Below, piece after piece: positions 1 to 8,147 of a stretch of DNA of 64,000 bases. Position numbers and translations under genes: made by a program. The notes beneath the pieces were generated by a model. That model saw only the letters and a list, made by a program, of their open reading frames with translations, did not search any database and was not told the DNA's origin. Source of the stretch: Thermus caldifontis (lineage in GTDB: Bacteria; Deinococcota; Deinococci; Deinococcales; Thermaceae); contig NZ_QGMX01000001.1 of assembly GCF_003336745.1 (NCBI RefSeq), positions 62,001 through 126,000 on the forward strand, given 5' to 3'. The number at the start of each line of letters is the position of its first letter. Positions within the stretch are counted from its first letter, which is position 1.

Positions 1-995
1 TCCAGATAGACGATGATCTCGGCGATCTTCTCCTGCACGTGGCCGTAGGCATCGGCCCCGATCCCCTCGGCCATCAGGGCCGCCACCCCCAAAAAGGCCT
101 CGGTCTTGGCGGTCTTCAGGGCCACCACCTGGTGGGCCATGTGGTTAAGGGCCCCCGTGGCGGCGTAGGCGTTGTTGCAAAGCTCCACGTTTCCCAGGAT
201 GAAGACCCGCTCCCAAGGGACCAGGACGTCGTCAAAGACCACCAGGCAGTCCATCTCCTCGAGGCGGCTACTAAGGGGATAGTCAAAGGGGCTATCCCCC
301 CCCACCAAGGCCTCGCGGCAGAGGAAGTGGAGGCCCGGCGTGGAGGTGGGCAGGGCGAAGGCGATGGCGTACTTCTCGCTCCCCGGCCCCTCCTTAAGCA
401 GGGTGGAAGGGAAGATAAGAACCTCGTCCGCCAGGGGAAAGGTGGCGGTCATGCGGGCTCCTCGCACCACGATGCCCTTTTCCGTCTGCCGCACCACCCC
501 CACGGGGATATAGGGGTCGGGCTGGGCCGAGGGCGGCTTGGCCCGGTTCACCTGGGGGTTGGTGAGGGCGTGGGTGGTGGCCAGGTCATGGTCGCGGAGG
601 TAGCGGTAATAGTTTCGCACGTTGTCGGCGAACTCGCCAAAGTACTCGGCGCTGGCGGCATAGGCCATGACCACGGCATTCAGGTAATCCGGGCTACGGC
701 CCATCATCCCCAGGTTCTGATCCGCCCAAAGCTTGTAGGCCTGGCCCCGGCGCTTTAGGTCCTCCTTGGTCTTGGGGATGAGGAAGCTCATCCCGTGCCG
801 CTTCCCCTCCTCCTCGTAGGTGAGGGCCTCGCGGTAGCGGGGGTCGTGCTGCAGGTCGTATAGGGCCGCCATGGTGCGCACGATTCCCCGGAAAACCGGG
901 TGCGTGGTGGGATCCTCCACCTTTTCCCCCTTGTACCAGAGGTTAGGGGGGCGCTCCTTTAGGGCCTCCAGGTACTCCGCTCCTGTTCTTGCCAT
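1..995 (-). CDS. hpaB: 4-hydroxyphenylacetate 3-monooxygenase, oxygenase component (partial, runs off left edge)
   Basis: FADH2-dependent hydroxylase that turns 4-hydroxyphenylacetate into 3,4-dihydroxyphenylacetate, the first step of homoprotocatechuate degradation. About 331 N-terminal residues are visible, starting [20 protein letters not shown]; the family is usually around 480 residues, so the C-terminal third lies outside the window. Matching stretches include [35 protein letters not shown] and a late [11 protein letters not shown] segment typical of the family. The ATG is preceded by a purine-rich GAGGTGAGAGG ribosome binding site and lies 4 nt after the stop of the dehydrogenase gene, so the two are co-transcribed. 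The reductase partner HpaC is not in view. Confidence 0.93.
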   Translation of the reverse strand, partial: MARTGAEYLEALKERPPNLWYKGEKVEDPTTHPVFRGIVRTMAALYDLQHDPRYREALTYEEEGKRHGMSFLIPKTKEDLKRRGQAYKLWADQNLGMMGRSPDYLNAVVMAYAASAEYFGEFADNVRNYYRYLRDHDLATTHALTNPQVNRAKPPSAQPDPYIPVGVVRQTEKGIVVRGARMTATFPLADEVLIFPSTLLKEGPGSEKYAIAFALPTSTPGLHFLCREALVGGDSPFDYPLSSRLEEMDCLVVFDDVLVPWERVFILGNVELCNNAYAATGALNHMAHQVVALKTAKTEAFLGVAALMAEGIGADAYGHVQEKIAEIIVYL

Positions 996-999
996 CCTC

Positions 1000-2550
1000 T
1001 CACCTCTTTCCGAACTTAGGCACGTGGGGGGGCCTTAGGGGAAGCCCCACGGCCTTGAGGTCGGTGTAAAACTCCAGGGCGTACAACCCCCCTTCCCGCC
1101 GGTCCCCGCTCTCCTTAACCCCGCCAAAGGGGGTGGGCAGGTGGCGCACGTTGTGGCTGTTCAGGTAGATGAGGCCCGCTTGCAGCTCTAGGGCCAGGCG
1201 GTGGGCCCTTTCCAGGTCCTTGGTGAAGACGTAGGCCGCCAGGCCGTACCTGGAATCGTTGGCCTTCCTAAGGGCCTCCTCCTCGTCCTTGAAGGGGATG
1301 GCCACCAAAACGGGACCGAAGATTTCCTCCTGGGCGATTTTCATGTGGTTTTCGCCCACGAACAGGGTGGGCTCCACGTAGTTCCCCCGGGAAAGGTCTT
1401 CCCCGCGGAAGGAGGTGCTGGCCTTCCTTCCTCCCACCAGAAGCCTTGCCCCCTCCCTAAGGCCCGCTTCCACATACCCCAACACCCTCTTTAGGTGCTC
1501 GGGGTGGATGAGGGGCCCCACCTCGGTCTCGGGGTCCAGGGGGTGGCCCACCCGGATGGCCCGGGCCCTTTCCGCCACCCTCCCCACGAAGTCCTCAAAG
1601 AGGCTCTCCTCCACCAACAGGCGGGAGCTGGCCGTGCACCGTTCCCCATTGAAGGAGTAAATCTGGAACACAACCGCATCCAAAGCCCGCTCCAGATCGG
1701 CATCGGCAAAGACCAAAGCGGGGCTCTTCCCGCCAAGCTCCAAAGAAAGCCGTTTCAGGTGCTTAGCGGCGTTTTGCATCACGATCTTCCCGGTTTCCGT
1801 CTCCCCGGTGAGGGTGATGAGGGGAACCAGGGGATGGGCCACCAGGGCGGCTCCCGCCTCCTCGCCAAACCCCTGCACCAGGTTGAAGACCCCAGGGGGG
1901 AGGTCCGCCTCCTGCACGATCTCCGCCAGTTTGCTGGCGGTTAAGGGGCTCCACTCCGCAGGCTTCAGGACCACCGTGTCCCCGAAGGCCAAGGCGGGGG
2001 CGATCCGCCAGGTGGAAAGCATCAAGGGGGCGTTCCAAGGGGTGATGATCCCCACGGGGCCAGCCGGGACCCGTAGGCTGTAGTAGAGCCAGTCCCGGTC
2101 CACGGGGAAGGTGCGGTCCTCCATGGCGTGCTCGGCGTACTCGGCGTAGAAGGCGAAGTTCTCCGCGGAGCGGGCCACCTGGGCCTTCACGATGCGCAAA
2201 ACCTGCCCGGCATCCAAAGCCTCCACCACCGCCAGCTCATCCGCATGCTTTTCCAATAGCTCGGCGATCCTCAGGAGGTAGCGCTTCCGCTCCCGGGCCG
2301 GGGTGCGGCTCCATTTCGGGAAGGCCTCGTGGGCCGCCTTGGCCGCCCGGTCCACCTCCCTTTCCCCGCCCCGGGCCGCATGGGAAAGCACCTGGTTGAC
2401 GGAAGGGTCCAGGGTAGGAAAGACCTCCCCGCTTTCCGAGGGGCGAAACTCCCCTCCGATGAAGTGGAGGGCCGTCCACCCCTTCAGGGCGTTCCGAATG
2501 GCCTCGATCCTTTCCCAGGAAATCCCCGCCACCTGGTCCTGGTACCTCAT
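1000..2550 (-). CDS. hpaE: 5-carboxymethyl-2-hydroxymuconate semialdehyde dehydrogenase
   Basis: NAD-dependent aldehyde dehydrogenase (516 residues) that oxidises the ring-cleavage product of homoprotocatechuate. It shows the family landmarks in order: TPWNAPLM for the cofactor site near residue 170, the [11 protein letters not shown] nucleotide-binding loop, the LELGGKSP catalytic glutamate motif near 270, the nucleophilic cysteine in NGERCTASS near 305, and EEIFGPV near 410. The assignment to this substrate rather than another aldehyde rests on its position between hpaB and the FAH-family isomerase gene. The start overlaps the end of the upstream gene by 4 nt, so translation is probably coupled. 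Confidence 0.9.
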   Translation of the reverse strand: MRYQDQVAGISWERIEAIRNALKGWTALHFIGGEFRPSESGEVFPTLDPSVNQVLSHAARGGEREVDRAAKAAHEAFPKWSRTPARERKRYLLRIAELLEKHADELAVVEALDAGQVLRIVKAQVARSAENFAFYAEYAEHAMEDRTFPVDRDWLYYSLRVPAGPVGIITPWNAPLMLSTWRIAPALAFGDTVVLKPAEWSPLTASKLAEIVQEADLPPGVFNLVQGFGEEAGAALVAHPLVPLITLTGETETGKIVMQNAAKHLKRLSLELGGKSPALVFADADLERALDAVVFQIYSFNGERCTASSRLLVEESLFEDFVGRVAERARAIRVGHPLDPETEVGPLIHPEHLKRVLGYVEAGLREGARLLVGGRKASTSFRGEDLSRGNYVEPTLFVGENHMKIAQEEIFGPVLVAIPFKDEEEALRKANDSRYGLAAYVFTKDLERAHRLALELQAGLIYLNSHNVRHLPTPFGGVKESGDRREGGLYALEFYTDLKAVGLPLRPPHVPKFGKR

Positions 2551-3287
2551 GCCTCCTCCTCAATGGGGTTTTCCAGGGTACCCAGCCCTTGGATCTCCAG
2601 CCGCATCACATCCCCAGGGAACACCCGGCTTATGCCCTTGGGGGTGCCGGTGAGGATCACGTCGTAGGGTTCCAGGGTCATGAACTCGGAGATGTACTCC
2701 AAAAGCTCCGCCACGGAGTAGAGCATCCTCGAGGTGTGCCCCTCCTGGCGAAGCTCCCCGTTCACATAGGCCCTTAGGGCCAGGTTCTGCGGGTCCTCCA
2801 CCTCCCCCACCACCAGAAAGGGCCCAAGGGGGCCGAAGGTGTCCCGCCCCTTGGCCCGGATCGGGGGCCTAAAGGTGTTGGAAACATAGTCCCGCACCAC
2901 CAGGTCGTTGGCGATGGTATAGCCCAGGACGTAGTCCAACGCGTCCTTAGCCTTTACCTTGCGCATGGGCCGGCCCACCACCGCCGCCAGCTCCACCTCG
3001 TAGTGCATGTACTCCGCCCCCTTGGGGTAGCGCACCACCCCCTTGTGGGGGAGAAGGCTGCTATTGGGCTTCCAAAAAAGGGCGGGCTCCTCGGGGCGGG
3101 AAAGCCCCAGCTCCTCCGCATGGTCGGCGTAGTTCAGGGCCACCCCAATCACCTTGCCGGGGGTAAAGGGGAGGAGCCAGGTGACCCCCTCGGGGTCGTG
3201 GCCCTCCCCTGCCTCGTCCAGGAGGAGGCCATCCCGATAGACCCCCTGGTGGACCCGGCCCTTGCTGATAAAGCGGCAAAGCTTCAT
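2547..3287 (-). CDS. hpaG: FAH-family isomerase/decarboxylase of the homoprotocatechuate pathway
   Basis: A 246-residue fumarylacetoacetate-hydrolase-fold protein, the size of a single-domain HpaG-type enzyme (5-oxopent-3-ene-1,2,5-tricarboxylate decarboxylase / 2-hydroxyhepta-2,4-diene-1,7-dioate isomerase). The metal-binding signature is visible in HYEVELAAVVG, with its two glutamates, near residues 95-105, and the conserved ILTGTPKGISR near 210-220. Its neighbours are the CHMS dehydrogenase and a DHDPS-family lyase, which fits a role late in the 4-hydroxyphenylacetate pathway. It overlaps both neighbours by 4 nt. Whether one domain carries out both the decarboxylase and isomerase steps cannot be read from the sequence. 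Confidence 0.85.
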   Translation of the reverse strand: MKLCRFISKGRVHQGVYRDGLLLDEAGEGHDPEGVTWLLPFTPGKVIGVALNYADHAEELGLSRPEEPALFWKPNSSLLPHKGVVRYPKGAEYMHYEVELAAVVGRPMRKVKAKDALDYVLGYTIANDLVVRDYVSNTFRPPIRAKGRDTFGPLGPFLVVGEVEDPQNLALRAYVNGELRQEGHTSRMLYSVAELLEYISEFMTLEPYDVILTGTPKGISRVFPGDVMRLEIQGLGTLENPIEEEA

Positions 3288-4171
3288 GCGCCCTCCAAAA
3301 GCCCGTAGCGCTGGGCCATGGCCCTAAGCCTCGCCTCCACCTCGGGGGTGGTGGGGCCTAAGGGGAGGCGCCACTCCTTCTCTAGAAGGCCCATCCAGGA
3401 AAGCACCGTCTTTAGGGGGATGGGGTTGGTGTCCCAGAAGATGGCCTCGTTGGCCTCGAGGAGGTGGTAGTGGAGCTCCCTCGCCCCCTGGTAATCCCCC
3501 TTGAGGGCCAGCTCCGTGAGCCTCGCCACCTCCCGGGGAAGCCAGTTGGCGGTGGCGGCGATGGTCCCCACCGCCCCCAGGCTCATCATGGGCAGGGTGA
3601 GGCTTTCCAGGCCGCAAAAAACGAGAAAGTCCCGGCCCACCTCCTGGAAGAGCTGGGAGAGGTACTCCAGGTCCTTGGCGGAGTGCTTGAGCCCCACGAT
3701 GTTGGGAAAGTCCCGCCGGAGGCGGGCCACGGTCTTGGGAGCGATCTCCACCCCAGCCCGACCCGGGATGTTGTAGAGGAGGATGGGAAAGTCGGGGACC
3801 GCCTTGGCCACCTCGGCGAAGTAGCGGTATAGCCCCTCCTGGTTGGGCTTCAGGTAGTAGGGAACGATGACCATGGCCCCTTGGGCCCCGGCCTCCTGGG
3901 CAAAGCGGGTGAGTTCCAGGGTTTCCTCAAGCCTAAGGGCCCCGGTTCCGGGGATGACGGGAACCCGTCCCGCCGTCTGGTCCAGGGCCACCTCTATGAC
4001 CCGCTTCCTCTCCTCCAAGGTTAAGGTTCCGGGCTCCCCGGTGGTTCCCCCCACGCTGAGGCCGTGGGAACCCCCATGGATGACCCTTTCCACCAGGCGC
4101 CTTAGGGCCTCTTCGTCCACGTGTCCCTTGCGGAAAGGTGTGGGCAAAGGAGGAATGGAACCCTGAAACAT
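3284..4171 (-). CDS. DHDPS/N-acetylneuraminate-lyase family aldolase (dapA-like)
   Basis: A 295-residue class I aldolase of the dihydrodipicolinate synthase family. Landmarks: the VGGTTGEPGTL substrate loop, the proton-relay tyrosine in LLYNIPGRAG, and the Schiff-base lysine in VGLKHSAKDL. The ATG at 4171 (MFQGSIPPLPTPF) has an AAAGGAG ribosome binding site and begins exactly where the family's conserved N-terminus starts; a longer frame to 4348 would add non-homologous residues and run through the promoter region. First gene of the hpa operon. Its place suggests an aldolase for the pathway (the HpaI step, giving pyruvate and succinic semialdehyde) rather than lysine biosynthesis; this is inference. 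Confidence 0.85.
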   Translation of the reverse strand: MFQGSIPPLPTPFRKGHVDEEALRRLVERVIHGGSHGLSVGGTTGEPGTLTLEERKRVIEVALDQTAGRVPVIPGTGALRLEETLELTRFAQEAGAQGAMVIVPYYLKPNQEGLYRYFAEVAKAVPDFPILLYNIPGRAGVEIAPKTVARLRRDFPNIVGLKHSAKDLEYLSQLFQEVGRDFLVFCGLESLTLPMMSLGAVGTIAATANWLPREVARLTELALKGDYQGARELHYHLLEANEAIFWDTNPIPLKTVLSWMGLLEKEWRLPLGPTTPEVEARLRAMAQRYGLLEGA

Positions 4172-4247
4172 GCTGCTCCTTTCCCCTTCAGGATGGGGGT
4201 GGGCAAGGGCAGCGGGCAACTGGTCAACACACGAGCACAACCATCCT

Positions 4248-4267
4248 TTTTGTGCAAAAGCACAAAA
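4248..4267. promoter_or_regulatory. Candidate operator, inverted repeat with TTGTGC half-sites
   Basis: In the 145-bp divergent gap between the hpa operon and its PucR-type regulator lies a perfect 8-bp inverted repeat, TTTTGTGC and GCACAAAA, around a 4-nt AAAA spacer. Two further single half-sites flank it, GCACAA at 4235-4240 and TTGTGC at 4302-4307 just before the regulator's start codon. Repeated half-sites on both sides of a divergent promoter region are what an autoregulated, substrate-sensing switch would show. Binding by the adjacent regulator is inferred. Confidence 0.6.
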
Positions 4268-4316
4268 GGCCACCCTTTGCTTGCTCCCGCCTAAGGGTTT
4301 ATTGTGCTTATTAACA

Positions 4317-5693
4317 ATGGCCGGGTCACTTTTTGGTTCCTCCTCCATCGCCTTCCAGGCCTTGGCCGAGGCGCTGGGCCTCGAGGTTCTAGCCCCTTCA
4401 GACCGCCCCGTCCTTTACCTCCTGGAGGAGCCCAAGCCCCTTTTGCCCCTGGAAGGAGCCCTTCTCCTCTTCCGGCCCGAGGGGAACCTCTGGCGTTACC
4501 GCACCGCCTCGGGCTTCCTCCTTTCCCATCCGGACCCGGAACTTTTGGACTATGCCCGCAAGGAAGGCCTAGGGGTGGCCGCCCATCCCCCGTGGGTGAA
4601 ACGGGAGGACCTGGCCAAGGCCGTGGCCCTGCGCCTCTTCCACCTGGGGGCAGGGATGAGCCTGGCCAGCCTCCTGGACCTCCTCATCAAGCTACCTGAT
4701 AGACCCTTCTTAGAAGTTCTCCACCAAGCCACCGGCCTGGCCTTGGCCCGGGTGGCCCCCTGGGGGGAAGTGCTGGGCTTTGCCGGCCCCGTGCCCGCCC
4801 AGCATCCCAGGGAACCGGGGGAAGGCAGGGAATGGACCGCCTTGGAAGCGGGGGAAGGGTTCTTGGTGGCCTACGGGGAGGAAGGGGAGCGCAGGCGGGC
4901 TCGAGGCCTCCTGGAGGTGGCGGCCCGCCTGCTGAAGGTGCGGGCCTTGGAGCGCTCCTTGGAGAGGATGCGGGAGGAATCCTTGGGTGGGGCTTTGCTG
5001 GAAGGGCTCATCCTAGGGGAGGCAGAGCCCGACCGGCTCTTCGCCTTTGGCTTCACCGAGGGGGTGGAATGGGTCCTGGCCCTGGTGGAGCCCAAGGCGG
5101 TGCCCGGACGCCACCGCCTGGCGGAGGAAAGGAGGCGGGAGGCCACCCTGGAGCTACGCCGCCGGGCTGGCACCTTCCTGGACCGTCTGGGCGTCCCCTA
5201 CCTCCTCACCATCCGCGGTAATCGCTTGGTGGCCATGTGGCAGGTGCATAACCCTAGGAAGGAGGCACAAAGCCTCCTTTCCGCCCTGCCCCCGGGAAGC
5301 CGCCTGGGGTACTCCGCGGTCCATGCCGCCGGGGAAGAGGTGCAAACCGCCTACCGGGAAGCCCTCATCGCCCTCAAGGCCGCCCGCCCAGGCGAGGCCC
5401 TTTCCTTCAGCGGCCTGGATCCCGTGGCCTTCGTGCTCCTGCAACAGTCCCCCGAGGACCTGAAGGCCCTGGTGGATCGCTACCTGCCCCTACCGCCCAA
5501 GCTTCTCAGGACCCTGGAGGTCTACATGGCCACGGGAAGCGTGGAGGAAGCCGCCTATACCCTCCACATTCACCCCAACACCCTGCGCTACCGCCTGAAG
5601 CGGCTGGAAGAGGTCCTTGGCCCTCTCTCCCGGCCCGAGGTCCTGGCCCAGGTGCACCTGGCCCTAAGGGCGCGCGACCTCCTGATGGGGTAA
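4317..5693 (+). CDS. PucR/CdaR-family transcriptional regulator
   Basis: A 458-residue regulator ending in the HTH_30 domain of the PucR/CdaR family: EEAAYTLHIHPNTLRYRLK near residues 410-430 is the diagnostic helix-turn-helix. The middle (about 215-370) resembles the GGDEF-like CdaR region, and the N-terminal part is probably a ligand-sensing domain. The start is placed at the ATG of MAGSLFGSSS; the frame is open back to 4170, but that part covers the candidate operator and the divergent promoters. Divergent from the hpa operon, so it probably controls 4-hydroxyphenylacetate catabolism and itself. Whether it activates or represses cannot be told. Confidence 0.82.
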   Translation: MAGSLFGSSSIAFQALAEALGLEVLAPSDRPVLYLLEEPKPLLPLEGALLLFRPEGNLWRYRTASGFLLSHPDPELLDYARKEGLGVAAHPPWVKREDLAKAVALRLFHLGAGMSLASLLDLLIKLPDRPFLEVLHQATGLALARVAPWGEVLGFAGPVPAQHPREPGEGREWTALEAGEGFLVAYGEEGERRRARGLLEVAARLLKVRALERSLERMREESLGGALLEGLILGEAEPDRLFAFGFTEGVEWVLALVEPKAVPGRHRLAEERRREATLELRRRAGTFLDRLGVPYLLTIRGNRLVAMWQVHNPRKEAQSLLSALPPGSRLGYSAVHAAGEEVQTAYREALIALKAARPGEALSFSGLDPVAFVLLQQSPEDLKALVDRYLPLPPKLLRTLEVYMATGSVEEAAYTLHIHPNTLRYRLKRLEEVLGPLSRPEVLAQVHLALRARDLLMG

Positions 5694-5696
5694 AAT
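5691..5696 (+). promoter_or_regulatory. -10 box of a leaderless promoter
   Basis: TAAAAT overlaps the stop codon of the preceding gene and ends 6 nt before the next ATG, with no Shine-Dalgarno between. This is the spacing expected for a leaderless Thermus transcript starting at or next to the A of the ATG. Confidence 0.55.
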
Positions 5697-5702
5697 CCTT
5701 GT

Positions 5703-6134
5703 ATGCGACAACCCAAGGTGGTTTTCCTGATCCTCCTGCTTTTGGGCGGGGCTGGCTTGGCCCAAACCCTCCTGGAGGCCACCGCCGTGGCGGCCCTGGC
5801 CTCCAGCCTGGACCCAGCCGTGCGCCTGCCCACGGGGAGCTATAAGGCCAAAAGCCCCGAGCCCCTCCTCCTTCGCTTCCCCGAGGCCAAGGGGTACGCC
5901 CTCGAGGCCTTCGTGGCCAAAGGGATCGCCAGCAGGCTCCACGCCGCTTTTGTCCAGCAGGTGCTCACCAGCTTCGCCGCCGCGGGCTACTTTGTGGAGA
6001 GGCAGGAGGAGAAAACCGTGGACGGCGAGGTGCGAAGCCTTTACCTGCTTAAAGACAGCCTCGGCCGTTCCGCCATCCTCCTGGTGGTGCGCAAAGGGGA
6101 GGAGCTGGTCTACGGGTTTGGGAAAAAGCGCTGA
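5703..6134 (+). CDS. Small secreted protein of unknown function
   Basis: A 143-residue protein with a clear signal peptide: a short basic N-terminus, then a hydrophobic core VVFLILLLLGGAGLAQ with a likely cleavage after AQ near residue 21. The mature part (about 120 residues) has no motif I recognise and no cysteine. It is mixed alpha/beta by appearance and ends in a basic FGKKR tail. The gene begins 9 nt after the regulator and has its own leaderless-type -10 box. No function is assigned. Confidence 0.7.
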   Translation: MRQPKVVFLILLLLGGAGLAQTLLEATAVAALASSLDPAVRLPTGSYKAKSPEPLLLRFPEAKGYALEAFVAKGIASRLHAAFVQQVLTSFAAAGYFVERQEEKTVDGEVRSLYLLKDSLGRSAILLVVRKGEELVYGFGKKR

Positions 6135-6247
6135 GCCCTGAAACTGCCCCCCGGACCCGGGCTTTCCCAGGCAAACCGGAAACGAAGCCCTGCCCAAGGC
6201 TTGATAACCGAAGGAGGAATCGCAGAGTTTGCGGATGGACCCTATCC

Positions 6248-6931
6248 CTAGCGCCGTTCCTCGCCCACAATGGCCCCGTCCTCCAGGCGTACGATCCGCT
6301 TCACGTGCTCAAGAAGCCTGGGGTCATGGGTAGAGAAGAGAAAGGTCACCCCCCGCTCCCGGTTCAAGGCCTTCATGCGCTCAATCAAGGCCAGGCCGTT
6401 CTTGGAATCCAGGTTGGCCGTGGGCTCATCCGCCAAGACGATGAGGGGCTCGGCAGCCAAGGCCCGGGCCACCGCCACCCGCTGCTGCTCCCCGCCCGAA
6501 AGCTGGCGGGGAAAGCGGCCCGCCTTCTCCTTCAGGCCCAAAGCCTCCAAGGCCGCAAGGGCCCTCCTCTCCCGCTCGGCCTTGGGGACACCCCTAAACT
6601 CCAGAATCAAGGCGGCGTTCTCCAAGGCGGTGAGGACGGGAAGCAGGTTGTAGGCCTGGAATACCAAGCCGATCCTCTCCAGGCGCACCCGGGCCCGCTC
6701 ACTCCGGGACAGCCGGGAAAGCCATACCCCCCCTACCCAGACCTCCCCTTCCGTGGGCAGGTCCAGGCCCGCAAGGAGATGGAGAAAGGTGCTTTTCCCG
6801 CTACCCGAAGGCCCCACCAAGGCGGTGAACTCCCCCGCCTCCACCGCCAGGTCCACTCCCCTAAGGGCCACGGTTTCCACTCCGTCGCCCCGGTACACCT
6901 TCCGCACCCCTTTGGCCTCTATGATGGGCAT
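6248..6931 (-). CDS. ABC transporter ATP-binding protein (LolD/MacB type)
   Basis: A 227-residue ATPase of the family that works with FtsX/MacB-type permeases. Walker A GPSGSGKST is near residues 39-47, the signature LSGGEQQRVAVARAL near 144, and Walker B LIVLADEPTANLD just after, followed by the H-loop STHDPRL. It lies 9 nt after the permease gene, on the same strand. Systems of this kind extract lipids or lipoproteins from the membrane or export small molecules; the substrate cannot be inferred here. The partner permease appears to lack its N-terminus, so the exporter may no longer be functional. Confidence 0.9.
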   Translation of the reverse strand: MPIIEAKGVRKVYRGDGVETVALRGVDLAVEAGEFTALVGPSGSGKSTFLHLLAGLDLPTEGEVWVGGVWLSRLSRSERARVRLERIGLVFQAYNLLPVLTALENAALILEFRGVPKAERERRALAALEALGLKEKAGRFPRQLSGGEQQRVAVARALAAEPLIVLADEPTANLDSKNGLALIERMKALNRERGVTFLFSTHDPRLLEHVKRIVRLEDGAIVGEERR

Positions 6932-6940
6932 ACCTTCCTC

Positions 6941-8038
6941 CTAGGGCACATAGCGCATGGCTTCCACAGGCTCCAGCCTCGAGGCCACATACCCCGGCCA
7001 CAAGGCGGCCAATAGGGCTACCCCCACCGCATAGCCCAGGGCAAGAAGCACCTCCTTCACCCCCAGCCGGCCGTAGAGCACCTCCGGCAGGCCGAACTCC
7101 CGGTACTGTTCCAGCATCCACTGGGGCAAGGGCAGGCGGAAACCATCGGCCAGCTCCAAATGCACCAGTAGCCCCGCCCCCATACCCACCAAGGCCGCCA
7201 CCCCCACCAAAAGGAAACTCTCCCAGAAAACCAGGCCCAAAATCCGCCACCCGCTAAGGCCCAAGCCCGCCAATAGACCAAACTCCCGCACCCTTTCCAC
7301 CAGGGAAAGGTAAAGGGCATTGAGGAGGATCAGCCCTCCCAGAACGAAGAAGATGCCCACGTAAATGGCCATGATGGTGTCGTATAAGGGGAGCAAGGCG
7401 GCGTAGACGGGGTTAGCCTCAAGCCACGTTTCCACCTTCAGCCCCTGCAAGTGGGGAGCCAGGGTCGTCTTAACTTCCTCCAAAGCCTTTAGATCGTAAA
7501 GCCCAAGCCCAGGAAGCCGAATCTCCAACCGGCTCACCCGGCCTGGGGCCAGAAGAGTCTGGGCATCCTCCAGGGGAACCATAAGGGTCTGGGCCTCCAG
7601 GTGGGTTTCCGGGAAATCCAAAAACCCCACCACGCGGAAGGCGTACACCCCAAGACCAAGCCCCCCGGGGGCGTAGACCACCACCTCATTCCCTAAGCCC
7701 ACCTGGAGAGCCTTGGCCAAAGCCTCCCCCAAGAGGGCTTCTCCCGGAGCTCGAGGGAGGTCCCCTTCCTTCAGAAGGGCCTGCTGCCGGGCCAGGCCCC
7801 GGGGTACCATACCCGTGATCACCACCGTACGGTTCCGCTCCCCGGCGATGACCAGCCCCCCTCCCTCCAGCACCCCTTCCACCTCGGCCCCCGGGGGTAA
7901 GGGCAAGGAACGAGGGGGAAAGGTAAGGCCCTCAAAGTCCGTTTTGTCCTCATAACCCTCTACCCGGACCACCAAATGCCCAGTCCTTTCCAAAAGAAGG
8001 CGGTAAAATGCGTCAAAAGCCCCATAGGCCCCGGGCAT
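6941..8038 (-). CDS. FtsX/MacB-family ABC permease, N-terminally truncated
   Basis: 365 residues with the C-terminal FtsX core: three hydrophobic segments around residues 225-250, 265-290 and 330-350, and a closing RLEPVEAMRYVP as in MacB/LolC-type permeases. The large extracytoplasmic domain is also present. The first transmembrane helix that should precede FYRLLLERTGHLVVRVEGY is missing. Upstream the frame reads only about 18 codons of Arg/Pro-rich sequence before a stop (8093-8095), and the serA gene ends 110 bp away, which leaves no room for the helix. The gene therefore looks 5'-truncated and may be a pseudogene; the ATG at 8038 is simply the first in frame. Confidence 0.7.
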   Translation of the reverse strand: MPGAYGAFDAFYRLLLERTGHLVVRVEGYEDKTDFEGLTFPPRSLPLPPGAEVEGVLEGGGLVIAGERNRTVVITGMVPRGLARQQALLKEGDLPRAPGEALLGEALAKALQVGLGNEVVVYAPGGLGLGVYAFRVVGFLDFPETHLEAQTLMVPLEDAQTLLAPGRVSRLEIRLPGLGLYDLKALEEVKTTLAPHLQGLKVETWLEANPVYAALLPLYDTIMAIYVGIFFVLGGLILLNALYLSLVERVREFGLLAGLGLSGWRILGLVFWESFLLVGVAALVGMGAGLLVHLELADGFRLPLPQWMLEQYREFGLPEVLYGRLGVKEVLLALGYAVGVALLAALWPGYVASRLEPVEAMRYVP

Positions 8039-8103
8039 GGGGGGCCGCCTCGAGGCGGGTTTTGCCCGAGCTCTGTGGGGGAGATATGTGCATTATCTCA
8101 CGA

Positions 8104-8109
8104 TATAAT
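8104..8109 (+). promoter_or_regulatory. Isolated consensus TATAAT in an AT-rich patch
   Basis: A perfect TATAAT sits in an AT-rich patch (about 8083-8120) between the truncated permease and serA, both on the minus strand. It would read towards the 3' end of serA. The same patch read on the minus strand holds GATAAT, which could serve the permease. No transcript start can be assigned. Confidence 0.3.
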
Positions 8110-8147
8110 CTGCTTGTGCACTTCCTCTCCTCTTCTGTGAGCCACCC

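Noticed and set aside
4170-4316. Upstream start of the PucR-type regulator at 4170
   Set aside because: It would translate through the inverted repeat and the divergent promoter; the ATG at 4317 fits the gap.
3284-4348. Longer version of the DHDPS-family gene starting at 4348
   Set aside because: The extra 59 residues have no homology and cover the divergent promoter and operator; MFQGSIPPLPTPF at 4171 has a good ribosome binding site.
8104-8109. TATAAT as a promoter of an unannotated plus-strand gene
   Set aside because: Downstream on the plus strand lies only the antisense of serA, with no convincing gene.
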